Numbered from the stretch's first letter, positions 51,909-62,220 are shown. The stretch is DNA of 64,000 nt from Sphingomonas kyeonggiensis (GCF_014196745.1 NZ_JACIEH010000002.1:248383-312382), one strand, 5' to 3'. A program made the numbers and translations. The notes: a model not told the origin generated them from the letters alone.

Positions 51909-52000
51909 TGGTAAACCCTTTCGCTCTCTTTCATTGACCCGACGAATCGGGAAATAATGTTGCCCTTCGTGGCGCTACATCGTCGTGATGTTGCGTCGCG

Positions 52001-52831
<831 letters not shown>

Positions 52832-52847
52832 GCGACCCGGCCGGCTC

Positions 52848-53672
52848 TCAATAGGGCGGGTTGTCGAGGCCCTTGGGGCTCTTGGTGAAGATCTCGCAGC
52901 CGGTTTCCGTGATGCCGATCGAATGCTCGAACTGGGCCGAGAGCGAACGGTCGCGGGTCACTGCCGTCCAGCCATCGTCGAGCAGCTTCACGTCCGCCCG
53001 GCCGATATTGATCATCGGCTCGACGGTGAAGAACATGCCGGGGCGCAACTCGGGGCCGGTGCCGGGGCGGCCGACATGGACCACCTCGGGCGCGTCGTGG
53101 AAGATCTGGCCCAGGCCATGCCCGCAGAAATCGCGGACCACGCCGTAGCGATGCTTCTCGGCGTGGCGCTGGATCGCATGGGCGACGTCGCCCAGATGGT
53201 TGCCCGGCTTGGCCTGCTCCAGGCCGAGCATCAGGCACTCATAGGTCACGTCGACCAGGCGGCGCGCCTTGATCCCGACATCGCCGACCAGGAACATGCG
53301 GCTGGTGTCGCCGTGCCAGCCGCCGAGCAGCGGCGTCACGTCGATATTGACGATATCGCCGTCCTTCAGCGCCTTCTCGCCCGGGATGCCATGGCAGACG
53401 ACATGGTTGCTCGAGATGCAGCAGCTGTGCGTGTAGCCGCGATAGCCGAGCGTGGCGGGCACGCCGCCGGCGGCGAGGGTCATCTCGCGGACGATGTCGT
53501 CCAACTCGGCGGTGGTGACGCCCGGCACGACATGGGGGACGAGCGCGTCGAGGATCTCGGCGCCGAGGCGGCCTGCCTTGCGCATGCCCTCGAACCCTTC
53601 GGGGCCGTGGAGCTTGATCGCGCCATCGCGGGCCTGCGGCATGTCGGCGGTTACGGTCACATATTCGGTCAT
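52848..53672 (-). CDS. map: Methionine aminopeptidase, type I
   Basis: 274 residues; removes the start Met from new proteins. Metal ligands in VNIDVTPLLGGWHGDTSR (two Asp), CGHGLGQIFHD (His), VEPMI (Glu) and FEHSIGI (Glu), and the TLGYRGYTHSCCISSNHVVC block. Short N-terminus, as in bacteria. Divergent from a CinA-type gene. No ribosome feature of note. Confidence 0.96.
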   Translation of the reverse strand: MTEYVTVTADMPQARDGAIKLHGPEGFEGMRKAGRLGAEILDALVPHVVPGVTTAELDDIVREMTLAAGGVPATLGYRGYTHSCCISSNHVVCHGIPGEKALKDGDIVNIDVTPLLGGWHGDTSRMFLVGDVGIKARRLVDVTYECLMLGLEQAKPGNHLGDVAHAIQRHAEKHRYGVVRDFCGHGLGQIFHDAPEVVHVGRPGTGPELRPGMFFTVEPMINIGRADVKLLDDGWTAVTRDRSLSAQFEHSIGITETGCEIFTKSPKGLDNPPY

Positions 53673-53755
53673 CGAGGCGATATAGGCCGGTCGGCCGGCT
53701 TTTTCGAGAGGCAGAAGCGCTAGGCGCGGGCGCGGCTTGCGGCTATGCCGGGAGC

Positions 53756-54511
53756 ATGGGCGAACGCATCTGGACGGCTGGGCTGGTGGTGATCGGCGAC
53801 GAGATCCTCTCGGGCCGCACGCAGGACAAGAACATCGCCCAGCTTGCGACCTGGCTGAACGTGCAGGGCATCCGCCTGGCCGAGGTGCGGGTGGTGCCCG
53901 ATGTCGAGGCGCGGATCGTCGAGGCGGTCAATGCGCTGCGGACCGGCTATGACTATTGCTTCACCACCGGCGGGATCGGGCCTACGCACGACGACATCAC
54001 CGTCGACGCGATCGCGGTTGCGCTGGGCGTCGGCGTGGTGATCCACCCCGAGGCGCGGGCGGTGCTGGAGCGCTATTACGAGACGCGCGGCGGGCTCACC
54101 GATGCCCGGCTGCGCATGGCGCGGGTGCCCGAGGGCGCCGAGCTGATCCCCAACCGGATGTCCGGCGCGCCGGGCATCCGGTTGGGCAATCTGTTCATCC
54201 TGGCCGGGGTGCCGCACATCACCGCGGGCATGCTCGATGCGATGACCGGCACGCTGGAGGGCGGCCGCCCGGTGCTGTCGCGCACGATCGGCGCCTGGGT
54301 GGCGGAGAGCGAGATCGCCGACATGCTGGGCGCCACCGAGCGCGCCTTCGAAGGTGTCGCGATCGGCAGCTATCCCTTTTTCCGCGATGGCCGGACCGGC
54401 GCGAACTTCGTGATCCGCGCGACCGAGCAGGCACTGCTCGACGCGTGCGGCGACGCGCTGATCGAGGGGCTTGCCGCCAAGGGGCTGGAGGCGGTCGAAG
54501 GCGGAATCTGA
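53756..54511 (+). CDS. CinA/MoCF-domain protein
   Basis: 251 residues, all within a MoCF_biosynth fold: AGLVVIGDEILSGRTQDKNI at the start, TTGGIGPTHDDITVDAIA, and GNLFILAGVPHIT. This is the short form without the C-terminal deamidase domain, so it may hydrolyse pyridine nucleotides or ADP-ribose, or act on molybdopterin. The RBS is not strong. Function by family only. Confidence 0.85.
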   Translation: MGERIWTAGLVVIGDEILSGRTQDKNIAQLATWLNVQGIRLAEVRVVPDVEARIVEAVNALRTGYDYCFTTGGIGPTHDDITVDAIAVALGVGVVIHPEARAVLERYYETRGGLTDARLRMARVPEGAELIPNRMSGAPGIRLGNLFILAGVPHITAGMLDAMTGTLEGGRPVLSRTIGAWVAESEIADMLGATERAFEGVAIGSYPFFRDGRTGANFVIRATEQALLDACGDALIEGLAAKGLEAVEGGI

Positions 54512-54583
54512 CCCGGGCCTGCCGACAGGGCACTCGGAACATCAATGTTCGCTGGATCGGGCCAAATTGACTTTCTCACGGCA

Positions 54584-54603
54584 TTATATAACAAGATATA
54601 TAA
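54584..54603. promoter_or_regulatory. Putative operator of the MarR-GNAT gene
   Basis: TTATATA-ACAAGA-TATATAA, a perfect 7-6-7 palindrome 20 bp before the MarR-GNAT start, in an AT-rich island. Likely autoregulation by the MarR domain. Confidence 0.65.
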
Positions 54604-54622
54604 CGCTGTATGGAGTTATGAA

Positions 54623-55573
54623 ATGGACGTGATTCGCGAGCAGGGGATCGGCTTTCTCGGCAGCCGGCTGAAGCGGCTCGGGGAGCGGATGCAAGCGGGG
54701 GCGGCGCGGGTGACCGCCGACGCCGAGCTGCCGGTGCAGCCCGCGCACATGGCCTTCCTCGCTGCGCTCGACGGCGAGGCGCGGACGATCGGCCAGCTCG
54801 TCCAGGCGATCGGGATCAGCCAGCCTGGCGTCACCCGCGCGATCGGCCAGCTCGTCGAGCTCGGCATGGCCCGCTCCGAGCAAGGCGAGGACCAGCGCCA
54901 GCGGACCATATCGCTCACCCCGGCCGGCGAAGCGGTGCTGGCGCGGGCGCGGGTGCATGTCTGGCCGAAGGTCGAGGATGCGGTCCGGATGCTGCTCGGG
55001 GAAGAAGCGGACGCCTTCATGGCGCAGATCGCGCGGCTGGAGACGGCGCTGGCGGCGACGCCGATCGACGTGCTGGCGGCCCGTTCGAGCGCGGCGGTGC
55101 TGACGATCCGCGAGTATGGCGACGCGCTGGCGCATCATTTCCGCGACATCAATGCCGAGTGGATCGACACGATGTTCCGCATGGAGGCGACCGACCGCGA
55201 GGTGCTGGACGATCCGCGGGGACGCATCCTCGACGGCGGCGGCGCGATCCTGTTCGTCGAGGCGCGCGGGCTGGGCATCGTCGGCGCGGGCGCGTTGCAG
55301 CGTTCGAAGGATGGCGGGCTGGAGCTGACCAAGATGGGGGTGCGGGCGAGCGCCCGCGGGCTGAAGGCCGGCGAGTTCCTGCTCGCCGCGCTGATCGAGC
55401 GGGCGCGGGAGATGGGCGGGGAACCGCTCTATCTCCTGACCAACGCCAAATGCGCGGCCGCCATCCATCTCTACGAAAAGCTCGGCTTCCGGCACGATGC
55501 CGGGATCATGGCCCGCTACGGCGCCCGCTACGAACGGTGCGACGTGGCGATGCGCTATCCCGGCGGCGCCTAG
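54623..55573 (+). CDS. MarR-family regulator fused to GNAT acetyltransferase
   Basis: 316 residues. First 150 residues are a MarR winged helix (TIGQLVQAIGISQPGVTRAI, LTPAGEAVLARARVH), the rest an N-acetyltransferase fold with EFLLAALIERAREMGGEPLY and LYEKLGFRHD. Such fusions occur in many bacteria; the acetyl target is unknown. GGAG lies before the ATG at 54623. A palindrome upstream fits autoregulation. Its last four bases overlap the convergent ABC permease. Confidence 0.88.
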   Translation: MDVIREQGIGFLGSRLKRLGERMQAGAARVTADAELPVQPAHMAFLAALDGEARTIGQLVQAIGISQPGVTRAIGQLVELGMARSEQGEDQRQRTISLTPAGEAVLARARVHVWPKVEDAVRMLLGEEADAFMAQIARLETALAATPIDVLAARSSAAVLTIREYGDALAHHFRDINAEWIDTMFRMEATDREVLDDPRGRILDGGGAILFVEARGLGIVGAGALQRSKDGGLELTKMGVRASARGLKAGEFLLAALIERAREMGGEPLYLLTNAKCAAAIHLYEKLGFRHDAGIMARYGARYERCDVAMRYPGGA

Positions 55574-56415
55574 TTGAGGTCCTGGCGCAGGAAGCGGAGC
55601 TGCGTGCCCAGGCCCGCCGCGACGATCCAGGCAGTGAGCGCCCAGAAGGAGGTCGTCCAGGACAGCGACAGGATCTCGTTCGGTCCGAACGGGATCGCCG
55701 CGCCGCCCTTCGCCCAGGCGTTGAGATTGGCCATGTGGTAGAGTGGCAGCACCTTGACCAGCCAGCTGGTCAGCGCCGGCGCATAGCCGTGGAAGAAGAT
55801 CGCGATCAGCGGCAGCATCCCCTCGATCACGACCATGGCGATCGACAGGATCACGGTGGCGAGGATCGACTGGGTGAGGATCGCGAACAGCCCGGCAAAG
55901 GCGATCGTGTAGATGATCGGCAACAGCGCATGGGTGCCCGCCTTCCAATGCGCCTCGGCGACGGCGGCCAGCGTCACGCCGGCGGGGAGCTGGCCGTCCT
56001 GGAGCGAGCCCAGCCAGCCGCCGAGCAGGGTGATCAGGTCGGCGGCGACCAGCGCGATGACCAGGAAGCCGAGCGTCACTGCCCATTTGGCCGCGATCAG
56101 CTGCCAGCGGGTACGGGCCGGGATGATCAGCTTCCAGGTGTTCCAGCCATATTCGCCGGCGAACACCACCGCGGCGAAGCCGGCGATCAGGAAGCGGCCC
56201 GGCGCCGAGGTCGGGACCTTCCACAGCATCGTGCTGTCCTGGATCCATTCGGCGGCGGGCTGGGGCGGTCCGGCGGGGCCGTGCGCGGCGAACAGGCCAT
56301 AGAGCAGCACGCCGCCGATGATCAGGGTGAAGGCGATCGGATAGATCCAGACCATCAGCCAGGTGGCGCGGTGACGGCGGAGCTTCAGCGCCTCGGCGCG
56401 GACGGCGTCAAGCAT
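55570..56415 (-). CDS. ABC-2 family transporter permease
   Basis: 281 residues, six membrane helices (ATWLMVWIYPIAFTLIIGGV, FLIAGFAAVVFAGEYGWNTW and others). No signal peptide. Substrate unknown. Overlaps the ATPase gene by 8 bp, so both subunits are co-made. Confidence 0.88.
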   Translation of the reverse strand: MLDAVRAEALKLRRHRATWLMVWIYPIAFTLIIGGVLLYGLFAAHGPAGPPQPAAEWIQDSTMLWKVPTSAPGRFLIAGFAAVVFAGEYGWNTWKLIIPARTRWQLIAAKWAVTLGFLVIALVAADLITLLGGWLGSLQDGQLPAGVTLAAVAEAHWKAGTHALLPIIYTIAFAGLFAILTQSILATVILSIAMVVIEGMLPLIAIFFHGYAPALTSWLVKVLPLYHMANLNAWAKGGAAIPFGPNEILSLSWTTSFWALTAWIVAAGLGTQLRFLRQDLN

Positions 56416-57331
56416 CGGTGTCCCTCGTCATGGTCAGGAAGATTTCCTCGAGGCTCTGGTCATCGGGGCCGACACGGAACACGTCGGTGCCGGCTTCGAC
56501 CAACTGGCGTACGATCGCCGGGGCGTCGGCTCGAGGCGCCTGGACGCTGAGGCCGTCCTGCACGCGCTGGACCGGCCATTTGCCCTGGAGCGCGGTCTCG
56601 GCGGCATCGAGCGGTTCGGCCTCGACGCGCAGCGCCTGGCCGTGATCGAGCAGGTCGCGCACCGTCGCCTCGCGGAGCAGCTTGCCCTTGTGGACGATCG
56701 CCACCCGGTCGCAGATCTGCTCGACTTCGTGGAGCAGGTGGCTGGAAAGGAACACCGCCTTGCCGTCCGCCGCCAGGCCGCGGAGCAGGTTGCGCATGTC
56801 CTGGATGCCGGCGGCGTCGAGACCGTTGGCCGGCTCGTCGAGGATCACCAGGTCGGGATCGTCGAGCAGCGCGGCGGCGACGCCGAGCCGCTGCTTCATG
56901 CCGGTGGAATAGCCTTTCACCTTGCGCCGGGCGTCGCGCGCCAGGTCGACGCGCTCGAGCACCGCCTCGATCCGCGCGCCGTCATGCCCCTGGGTGCGGG
57001 CGAGGACGCGCAGATTGTCGCGGCCGGAGAGGAAGGGATAGAAGGTGCCGCCATCGACCAGCGAGCCGACGCGGCGAAGGGCATGCTTGTCGGAGACGGG
57101 CTGGCCGAACAGCCGCACCTCGCCGTCGCTCGGGCGGATCAGGCCCAGTGCCATGCGGATCGTGGTGCTCTTGCCGGCGCCATTGGGGCCGAGAAAGCCG
57201 TAGACTTCGCCGTGGCGGACGCTGAGCGAGACGTCGTCGACGGCGCGCTTGCCCCTGGCGCCGCGGCCATAGGTCTTGCCGAGCGCGCGCAACTCGAGCG
57301 CGGGCGTGCCGCTGGGTTCGCTGGTTGGCAC
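56408..57331 (-). CDS. ABC transporter ATP-binding protein
   Basis: 307 residues. Walker A GPNGAGKST, Q-loop, signature YSTGMKQRLG, Walker B LVILDEPANGLD and H-loop SSHLLHE. The C-terminal extension (EPLDAAETALQGKWPVQRV) is common in ABC-2 drug or lantibiotic-type exporters. Works with the permease downstream on the minus strand; export of a peptide or lipid is possible. Confidence 0.93.
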   Translation of the reverse strand: MPTSEPSGTPALELRALGKTYGRGARGKRAVDDVSLSVRHGEVYGFLGPNGAGKSTTIRMALGLIRPSDGEVRLFGQPVSDKHALRRVGSLVDGGTFYPFLSGRDNLRVLARTQGHDGARIEAVLERVDLARDARRKVKGYSTGMKQRLGVAAALLDDPDLVILDEPANGLDAAGIQDMRNLLRGLAADGKAVFLSSHLLHEVEQICDRVAIVHKGKLLREATVRDLLDHGQALRVEAEPLDAAETALQGKWPVQRVQDGLSVQAPRADAPAIVRQLVEAGTDVFRVGPDDQSLEEIFLTMTRDTDA

Positions 57332-57505
57332 TGTGATCCTTCCCCCGAGGCGCCAGGCCGACGCCGCTGATGGGGAATGTGCATCAGTCCAAGTGTGTTG
57401 GCAAGATAATACGCGGCTGCTTGATTCCTCGGTTTCTCCTCATCTCCTGCACAGGCGGGGCAGGGAAGGGTGGTAGAGGAAGGTGGCGTTCCAGGAGGAA
57501 GATGG

Positions 57506-57904
57506 ATGACGGGATCGAGCGAACGAACCGGGGTCGGGGCCTATCGTGCCGGGAGTGCCGTCGCGGTGCTGACGTCCTTCCTGACCGTCTGGACCACGAT
57601 CGTGCGCGATGACGGGAACGGCATGAGCTTCTTCCTGCTGATCCTCGCGGCGATGACCGGGGCGTTCGCCGCCTGGTTCCGGCCGGCGGGCATGGCGCGG
57701 ACGATGCTCGGCGTGGCGATCATGCAGGCGTTGCTCGCGGTCGCCATCGCGACGGCGCCGGTGGTCGCGCGCATGCCGGGCGCTTCGTTCAAGGCACTGC
57801 TGTTCGGCGGCGTTTTCGCGGTGCTGTGGCTGGTATCGGCGACGTGCTTTCGTGCCGCGGCGCTCACGGAGCCGAGCCGGCCTGGCTCTGCAGATAGGCG
57901 ATGA
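57506..57904 (+). CDS. Hypothetical membrane protein
   Basis: 132 residues, about four membrane helices (AVAVLTSFLTVWTTIVRD, SFFLLILAAMTGAFAAWFRP, MLGVAIMQALLAVAIATAP, LLFGGVFAVLWLVSATC). AGGAGGAA precedes the ATG. No family known. Its end overlaps the convergent cytochrome gene by 41 bp. Confidence 0.75.
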   Translation: MTGSSERTGVGAYRAGSAVAVLTSFLTVWTTIVRDDGNGMSFFLLILAAMTGAFAAWFRPAGMARTMLGVAIMQALLAVAIATAPVVARMPGASFKALLFGGVFAVLWLVSATCFRAAALTEPSRPGSADRR

Positions 57905-58310
57905 TGTCGGCGCGATCGAGCGGGTCGGCGATGCCGGCGAACTGCATGTTGGTGCCCGGAACCACGGCCCGGGGATCGGCGATCCAGGCATCGAGCGTCT
58001 TGGCGTCCCACTTGCCGCCCGCGTCGCGCAGCGCCGCCGTGTAGCTGAACCGCATGCTGTTCTGTCCCATCGGCTTTCCGTAGACGCCGTAGAGATTGGG
58101 GCCGCCGAGATCGGGCGCGCCGGGGCTGATCCGGTGACAGGCGGCGCATTGGGCGAACTTGCGTTCGCCGATTTCCGCATCGGCTACCTTGAGAAGCGCT
58201 GCCAGCGTGGGCCTGGGGCCGGCCTTTTGCAGCCGCTCCTCGTGCTGGTCGCCGGAACAGCCGGCGAGCGCGAAGATCATCAGCGCGAACGGGAAGCCAT
58301 GCTTGGACAT
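57864..58310 (-). CDS. c-type cytochrome lipoprotein
   Basis: 148 residues. Lipobox LAGCSG at residue 18 for membrane attachment, heme-binding CAACH at about residue 56 and the axial Met in GTNMQFAGI. A class I cytochrome c for electron transfer in the periplasm. The partner oxidase is not in the window. Convergent overlap with the neighbour. Confidence 0.9.
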   Translation of the reverse strand: MSKHGFPFALMIFALAGCSGDQHEERLQKAGPRPTLAALLKVADAEIGERKFAQCAACHRISPGAPDLGGPNLYGVYGKPMGQNSMRFSYTAALRDAGGKWDAKTLDAWIADPRAVVPGTNMQFAGIADPLDRADIIAYLQSQAGSAP

Positions 58311-58386
58311 GGCGGTGGACTAGTCGGCCCTCGGCGCGATCGCCATGGGGCGAATTGTCCCGATCGCACGGCACGCGCCTTCGCCT

Positions 58387-58424
58387 GAGATCCCGCCCGG
58401 CATCAAGTCCGGGGCGGGATGACG
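58387..58424. repeat. REP-like palindrome (single, diverged unit)
   Basis: GAGATCCCGCCC, ..., GGGGCGGGATGACG; a diverged member of the same family just outside the M20 peptidase gene. Confidence 0.65.
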
Positions 58425-58434
58425 GGTGGTGCGG

Positions 58435-59826
58435 CTACTTCGTCAGGCCCTTGAGCAGCGCCTTGTAGTAGGTGATCGACGGCGCGATTTCGCTCAGCGG
58501 GGTGCGCTCGTTGAGGCCGTGGGCGAAGCTGTCCGAGCCCTTCATGAAGATCGGGCTCACGCCGTAGCTCGGCACGCCCTTGGCGCGGAACCACATGGAA
58601 TCGCTGGCGCCGGCCGACATGGCCGGGACGATCGGCGTGCCGGGGAAGCGGGCATGGATGCCGTCCGAGACCAGCTTCATGAGGTCGGGGCGCAGCGGCG
58701 AGGCCGGGCTGGCGATGCTGCCGCTGTCGAGCGTGCGGATCTTGAGCTCGGGATCGCCAACCACCTTGGTGAGCGTGGCCTCGACCGCGGCGACCGGGGT
58801 GCCCGGGAAGATGCGGCAATTGATGTTGGCGGTGGCGCGCTGGGGCAGGGCATTGGTGGCGTGGCCGGCATTGGCCATCGTCGCGACGCAAGTGGTACCG
58901 GTCTGGCCGATCAGCCCGGGCTCCGAGCGCAGCACGGCGAGCGCCTTGGCATCCTGCTGGTTGGCGAGGAAGGCGCGCATCGCCGCGGCCATCTGCGGAT
59001 CGGCGGTCTTGGCGCCCTCGACGAAGCCGGCGCGGGTGATCTCGTTGATCTCGCCGGGGAACTGGTAGGCCTCGATCTTCGCCAGCGCATGGGCGAGCGA
59101 ATAGATCGCGTTGCTCTTGCCCGGCGCGCTCGAATGGCCGCCGGGATTGGTGAAGGTCAGCTCGTAATCGGCATAGGTCTTCTCGGCGCCCTGCAGGCCG
59201 AAGATCTCGGGCTTGCCGTGCTCGTCGAGCGCGCCGCCGCCGCCATCGATGTTCAGCAGCAGCTCGCCATCATGATAGAGCTCGGCCATCGCCTTGGTGG
59301 TCTTCATCGCCGTCTCCTCGTCGCCCGAGGCGAGGAGGATGATGTCGCGGCGGGGCTTGTAGCCTTCGCGCTTGAGCTGGATCAGCGTGGCGACCAGCGT
59401 CGACAGGTCGTACTTCATGTCGGTCGCGCCGCGGCCGAAGATATAGCCGTTCTCGACGATCGGCGTGAACGGGTCGCGGGTCCAGTCCTCGGGCTTGGCC
59501 TCGACCACGTCCATATGGCCCGAGATGTAGATCGGCTTGGCCGCCTTGTCGGTGCCCGGATAGCGGGCGGACATCCAGGCGGTGTCGCCGAGCTTCTCGA
59601 TGCGGATATCGGCGGGATCGAAGCCGCCGGCGACGAGCTGCGCCTTCAGATAGGCGGCATAATCGGGTGTCTGGTTGCCCGGGCCGGCGACGGTACGGAA
59701 GGCGATGCCGCGCTTGAGCAGCTCGAGCGCCTGGGCTTCGGCCTGGGGGTTCTGCTGGGCCTGGGCGGTGGTGCCTGTGAGGATCATCGCGACCAGTGCC
59801 GCACCTGCAAGAACCCGCATATTCAT
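58435..59826 (-). CDS. M20/M25/M40 family metallopeptidase, exported
   Basis: 463 residues with a signal peptide (VLAGAALVAMILTGTTAQA). Metal site ISGHMDVV (His, Asp), GRGATDMKYDLS, and the GDEETAM catalytic Glu block; dimerisation domain in the middle. Zinc amino- or carboxypeptidase in the periplasm. A second ATG six bases downstream is possible as start. Standard length. Confidence 0.92.
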   Translation of the reverse strand: MNMRVLAGAALVAMILTGTTAQAQQNPQAEAQALELLKRGIAFRTVAGPGNQTPDYAAYLKAQLVAGGFDPADIRIEKLGDTAWMSARYPGTDKAAKPIYISGHMDVVEAKPEDWTRDPFTPIVENGYIFGRGATDMKYDLSTLVATLIQLKREGYKPRRDIILLASGDEETAMKTTKAMAELYHDGELLLNIDGGGGALDEHGKPEIFGLQGAEKTYADYELTFTNPGGHSSAPGKSNAIYSLAHALAKIEAYQFPGEINEITRAGFVEGAKTADPQMAAAMRAFLANQQDAKALAVLRSEPGLIGQTGTTCVATMANAGHATNALPQRATANINCRIFPGTPVAAVEATLTKVVGDPELKIRTLDSGSIASPASPLRPDLMKLVSDGIHARFPGTPIVPAMSAGASDSMWFRAKGVPSYGVSPIFMKGSDSFAHGLNERTPLSEIAPSITYYKALLKGLTK

Positions 59827-60151
59827 ATCCCCTGTAACTTTCGCGCAACGCTAGCGGCGGGAAGTGTCCGGGCCAACTTGAATTTGACCGGGGTTGGCGG
59901 TAGTGCGCCGCCGCAGCCGGGGGACCGTTTCCGCCCGGCGAAGGAGAAATGACGTGTTGGCCGCGAGCGCCCTGAACGGCCTTATGCCCTGCGTCGCTTC
60001 GTTCCTGTAGAGCTCGCCTGAGCGCTGCCGGGGCCAAGCGGCGCCCGCAGCAATCCGTATCTTGAAATTCGATCAGAGATGCGTTCCGGCCGATGCCGCG
60101 GCGCGCGCTTGCGCGTGCCGTCCGCTGCGCCCGGGCGACTACGGGAAATTC
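59827..60151. other. Spacer upstream of the AAA+ ATPase gene
   Basis: 325 bp. At 59954-60010 a GTG preceded by AAGGAG (7-base gap) opens an 18-codon ORF (VLAASALNGLMPCVASFL), possibly a leader peptide but of low certainty. A TTG at 60062 extends the ATPase frame by 30 codons but has no ribosome site. Nothing else seen. Confidence 0.35.
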
Positions 60152-62104
60152 ATGCACGAACATCAGATCGTCCGGCGGATGCTCCGCCGGATCGGCCGGA
60201 ACCTTCCGGCCACGGCGCCGCTCGCGAGGGCGGTGCACGAATGGGCGCAGCCGCATGTCGAATGGCTCACCGGCTTGGCCGTGGAGAGCGAGACTATCGG
60301 CTGGGACGCGCTGCTGGCCGCGACCATGCGGTGGCGGCCGGTGGGCGAGATGCGCCCGCAGGTGCTCCAGATCGCCGACGAACTGGCCGCGATGCTCGGC
60401 TTCGGGCCGCTCGACCATGGGCTGCTCGAGCTCATGATCGCGACCCGGAGGGTGTCGCGCGTCTATGGGCTGGTCGATGCGATGTGCCGGACGGGCATCG
60501 ACCTGCCCGGGCTGCTCGGCGAGCTGGCAGGGGCCGAACCGGTCGACGCCGGGCGCCTGGCGCGGCGCTCGGCGGCGGTGCGGCTCGGGCTGCTCGGTTT
60601 CGGCCATGACTATCAGGGCCGGGACGAGATCAACCTGAGCTGGTCGCTCGAGCGGGTGCTCGATGCGGCGCCGCGGCCCGGCAGGCCGTTGCTCGAGGCG
60701 CTGGCCGGCACCTGCCAGGTCGCCCGGCTCGGGCTCGACGACTTCGCGGTGGAGGAGGCGGACTATCTCGTCCGGCTGCTCCGCGGCGCGCTCGCCGAAC
60801 GGGCCATGGGGATCAACATCCTGATCCACGGGCCTCCGGGCACCGGCAAGACCGAGTTCGCGCGGACGCTGGCGGCGGCCGCGGGGGCGCGACTGCACGC
60901 GGTGGCCGAGGCGGACGAGGACGGCGACGAGCCCAATCGCTGGGCGCGGATCGCGGCGATGCAGCTGTCGCAGCGGGTGCTCGGCGGGGGGCGAGGCGCG
61001 GCGCTGCTGTTCGACGAGATGGAGGACCTGATCGGCGATGCTTCCCCAAGCGAGGGTGACTGGTTCCAGAGGCGGACGGGCAGCAAGGTGTTCGTCAACC
61101 GGATGCTGGAGACCAACAAGGTCCCGGTGATCTGGACGACCAACGCGATCGGCAATGTCGATGGGGCGATCCTGCGGCGGATGAGCCATGTGCTGAAGCT
61201 GGGCCTGCCTTCGCGCGGGGCCGGGCAGCGGATGCTGGCGCGGGTTGCGGCGGACGAAGGCGTGGCGCCGGGAGCCGAGTTCGAGCGGCTGCTCGATGCC
61301 GCGCCCGAAGCGGCGACGGTGCTGCGCGTGGCGACCCGGGCCGGGCGGCTGGCGGGCGAGGCCGATGGCGGGGTGCGATCGGCCGAGGCGCTGGTCAAGG
61401 CGCTGCGCGGCGGCGACTTGCCCCAGGCCGGGCCGGGGATGCTCGACGTGACGCTCTACGAGAGCGATCCGCCGGTGGCGGAAGTGATCGAGGGCATCGC
61501 CAGGGCGGGCGCGGCCGACGTCTCGCTGCTGCTCACCGGGCCGCCGGGCACGGGCAAGACCGCGCTCGCCTGGCACCTGGCGCAGCGGCTCGACCGGCCG
61601 CTGGTGGTCAAGCGCGCGTCGGACCTGCTGTCCAAATGGGTCGGCGAGACCGAGGCGAACATCGCCGATGCCTTTGCCGAGGCGCGGCGGCGGGGCGGAG
61701 TGCTGTTGTTCGATGAGGCGGACTCGCTGCTGTTCGACCGGACCACGGCGCAGACGAGCTGGGAGGTCGGGCAGGTCAACGAGCTGCTCACCTGGCTCGA
61801 CCGGCACCCGCTGCCGGTGGTCGCGGCGACCAACCATCCGGGCAGGCTCGATCCGGCGACGTTGCGACGGTTCGTGTTCAAACTGGGCCTGCGACCGCTT
61901 GGAGCGGAGCGTTCGGCTCGGGCGTTCGAACGCTTCTTCGGCATGGCGGCACCGACGGGGCTCGACGGACTGACCCCCGGCGACTTCGTGGTGGTTGCCC
62001 GGCAGTTGCGGCACCGGCCGGCAAGCGGCGCGGCGGACATCGCCGGGCGGCTGCGGGCGGAAGCGGCAGGGCGGCCGGCGGCGGCGTCCCCGATCGGGTT
62101 CTGA
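60152..62104 (+). CDS. Double AAA+ domain ATPase
   Basis: 650 residues from the ATG at 60152 (a TTG at 60062 would add 30). N-terminal 210 residues are all-helical and not recognised. Two AAA+ modules follow: D1 with HGPPGTGKTEFAR and LLFDEMEDL, D2 with TGPPGTGKTALAW, LLFDEADSLLF and the WTTNAIG/ATNHPG sensor-1 segments. The tandem resembles a CDC48/ClpX-like remodelling enzyme but with an unusual N domain; the substrate is unknown. Monocistronic. Confidence 0.78.
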   Translation: MHEHQIVRRMLRRIGRNLPATAPLARAVHEWAQPHVEWLTGLAVESETIGWDALLAATMRWRPVGEMRPQVLQIADELAAMLGFGPLDHGLLELMIATRRVSRVYGLVDAMCRTGIDLPGLLGELAGAEPVDAGRLARRSAAVRLGLLGFGHDYQGRDEINLSWSLERVLDAAPRPGRPLLEALAGTCQVARLGLDDFAVEEADYLVRLLRGALAERAMGINILIHGPPGTGKTEFARTLAAAAGARLHAVAEADEDGDEPNRWARIAAMQLSQRVLGGGRGAALLFDEMEDLIGDASPSEGDWFQRRTGSKVFVNRMLETNKVPVIWTTNAIGNVDGAILRRMSHVLKLGLPSRGAGQRMLARVAADEGVAPGAEFERLLDAAPEAATVLRVATRAGRLAGEADGGVRSAEALVKALRGGDLPQAGPGMLDVTLYESDPPVAEVIEGIARAGAADVSLLLTGPPGTGKTALAWHLAQRLDRPLVVKRASDLLSKWVGETEANIADAFAEARRRGGVLLFDEADSLLFDRTTAQTSWEVGQVNELLTWLDRHPLPVVAATNHPGRLDPATLRRFVFKLGLRPLGAERSARAFERFFGMAAPTGLDGLTPGDFVVVARQLRHRPASGAADIAGRLRAEAAGRPAAASPIGF

Positions 62105-62138
62105 CCCGGTCGGGGGCGCTGCCCCTGCGCCAATCATC

Positions 62139-62220
62139 CGTCATCTCGACGAAAGTCGGGATCTCAGGCGAAGGCGCGGGGAACGAGCCGCACGAGATCC
62201 CGGCTTTCGCCGGGATGACG
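62139..62220. repeat. REP-like palindrome, inverted pair
   Basis: Left unit CGTCATCTCGACGAAAGTCGGG, right unit ending GCCGGGATGACG, about 35 bases between; placed after the AAA+ gene and before pncB. Confidence 0.8.

Noticed and set aside
54560..54600. TTGACT followed by TATA-like sequence as a sigma-70 promoter
   Set aside because: No -10-like hexamer at 16-18 bp spacing; the palindrome is the better supported signal.
59270..62137. 955-codon minus ORF
   Set aside because: Antisense to the AAA+ gene and overlaps the M20 peptidase; Arg/Pro-rich shadow.
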